The translations under genes were made by a program, and so were the position numbers. DNA of 5,480 bases from an uncultured Alphaproteobacteria bacterium (lineage in GTDB: Bacteria; Pseudomonadota; Alphaproteobacteria; Rhizobiales; Aestuariivirgaceae). Each line of letters opens with the position of its first letter. The stretch's first letter is position 1. The notes below the pieces were generated by a model. That model searched no databases. It worked only from the letters and a program-made list of their open reading frames with translations, and was not told the DNA's origin. Location: positions 1 through 5,480 of the forward strand of contig CALMLK010000173.1 in assembly GCA_937868035.1 (NCBI GenBank), read 5' to 3'. Shown in pieces: positions 5,307 through 5,480 of this stretch.

Positions 5307-5480
5307 ATGTCGAACCTTGTCCGGACGTGGGTGGATGGCACGGCGCAAGTGAGATTGGCTTATTGGATGCGTAACAGACTTTCAGTGATTGGCGTTTTGG
5401 TGCTGTTGGCGCTGACCCTTGCCCCGGTACTTTCTCCCGCAACATTTTCGCGTCCTGCCTATGCCGCCGCCGTGAGCGGC
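5307..5480 (+). CDS. bamA: Outer-membrane protein assembly factor BamA, N-terminal part (runs off window)
   Basis: Only the export-signal region is visible, so the identity rests partly on position: bamA follows rseP in very many proteobacteria. BamA is the outer-membrane barrel with periplasmic POTRA domains that folds and inserts other barrels. From ATG 5367 the sequence reads as a textbook signal peptide: MRNR, a hydrophobic core LSVIGVLVLLALTLAPVL, then a small-residue cleavage site at RPAYA before AAVSG. That ending resembles the start of the first POTRA in alphaproteobacterial BamA proteins. The start is unresolved. ATG 5307 has the best ribosome site (GGAG at 5295-5298, 8 bases away) but adds 20 residues ahead of the signal; ATG 5367 gives the neatest signal peptide but a weak site; ATG 5232 is also in frame. 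No stop interrupts the frame from the rseP stop to the window end. Confidence 0.72.
   Translation, partial: MSNLVRTWVDGTAQVRLAYWMRNRLSVIGVLVLLALTLAPVLSPATFSRPAYAAAVSG

Noticed and set aside
5182..5445. Minus-strand open frame (87 codons) in the rseP-bamA gap
   Set aside because: It overlaps the bamA signal-peptide region antisense and shows no recognisable motif. The gap is better explained as a bamA leader.

Overview
The window looks like chromosomal core DNA of a GC-rich alphaproteobacterium, probably of the Hyphomicrobiales (Rhizobiales) or a related order. The grounds are the gene order tsf / pyrH-frr-uppS-cdsA / rseP-bamA, the protein sequences, and the strong preference for G or C at third codon positions. 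The assignment to order is inference; assignment to class is firmer. I see no transposase, integrase, CRISPR array, tRNA, rRNA, or sign of recent transfer.

Layout. Bases 1-220 hold the 3' end of tsf (elongation factor Ts), followed by a clear intrinsic terminator at 255-282. A single gene on the minus strand (866-291) encodes a small DUF805 membrane protein and converges on tsf at that terminator. A divergent intergenic region of 155 bases (867-1021) separates it from pyrH and contains a candidate pyrH promoter, a perfect 11-base palindrome and a near-CtrA box. Then come pyrH (UMP kinase), frr (ribosome recycling factor), uppS (undecaprenyl diphosphate synthase) and cdsA (CDP-diacylglycerol synthase). 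They are packed with a 15-base gap followed by two 4-base stop/start overlaps, so they are almost certainly one transcript. After 99 bases that carry a possible internal promoter comes rseP (site-2 intramembrane protease). The window ends inside the signal-peptide region of bamA, the outer-membrane protein assembly factor. No stretch over 300 bases lacks a gene; the longest gap is rseP to bamA (165-225 bases depending on the bamA start).

How the genes fit together. The cluster links translation (tsf, frr), pyrimidine nucleotide supply (pyrH; UTP and CTP feed both RNA and the CTP used by CdsA), and envelope building: the lipid carrier for peptidoglycan and other glycans (uppS), phospholipid precursor (cdsA), envelope-stress and membrane-protein proteolysis (rseP), and outer-membrane barrel assembly (bamA). 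dxr, which sits between cdsA and rseP in many proteobacteria, is not present here.

I do not find an undescribed multi-gene system. The points worth a second look are regulatory and structural: near-CtrA boxes in two intergenic regions, the palindrome inside the pyrH promoter candidate, a long hairpin spanning the rseP stop codon, a bamA leader built of small tandem duplications with an unresolved start, and the DUF805 gene placed against the grain of an otherwise conserved gene block.
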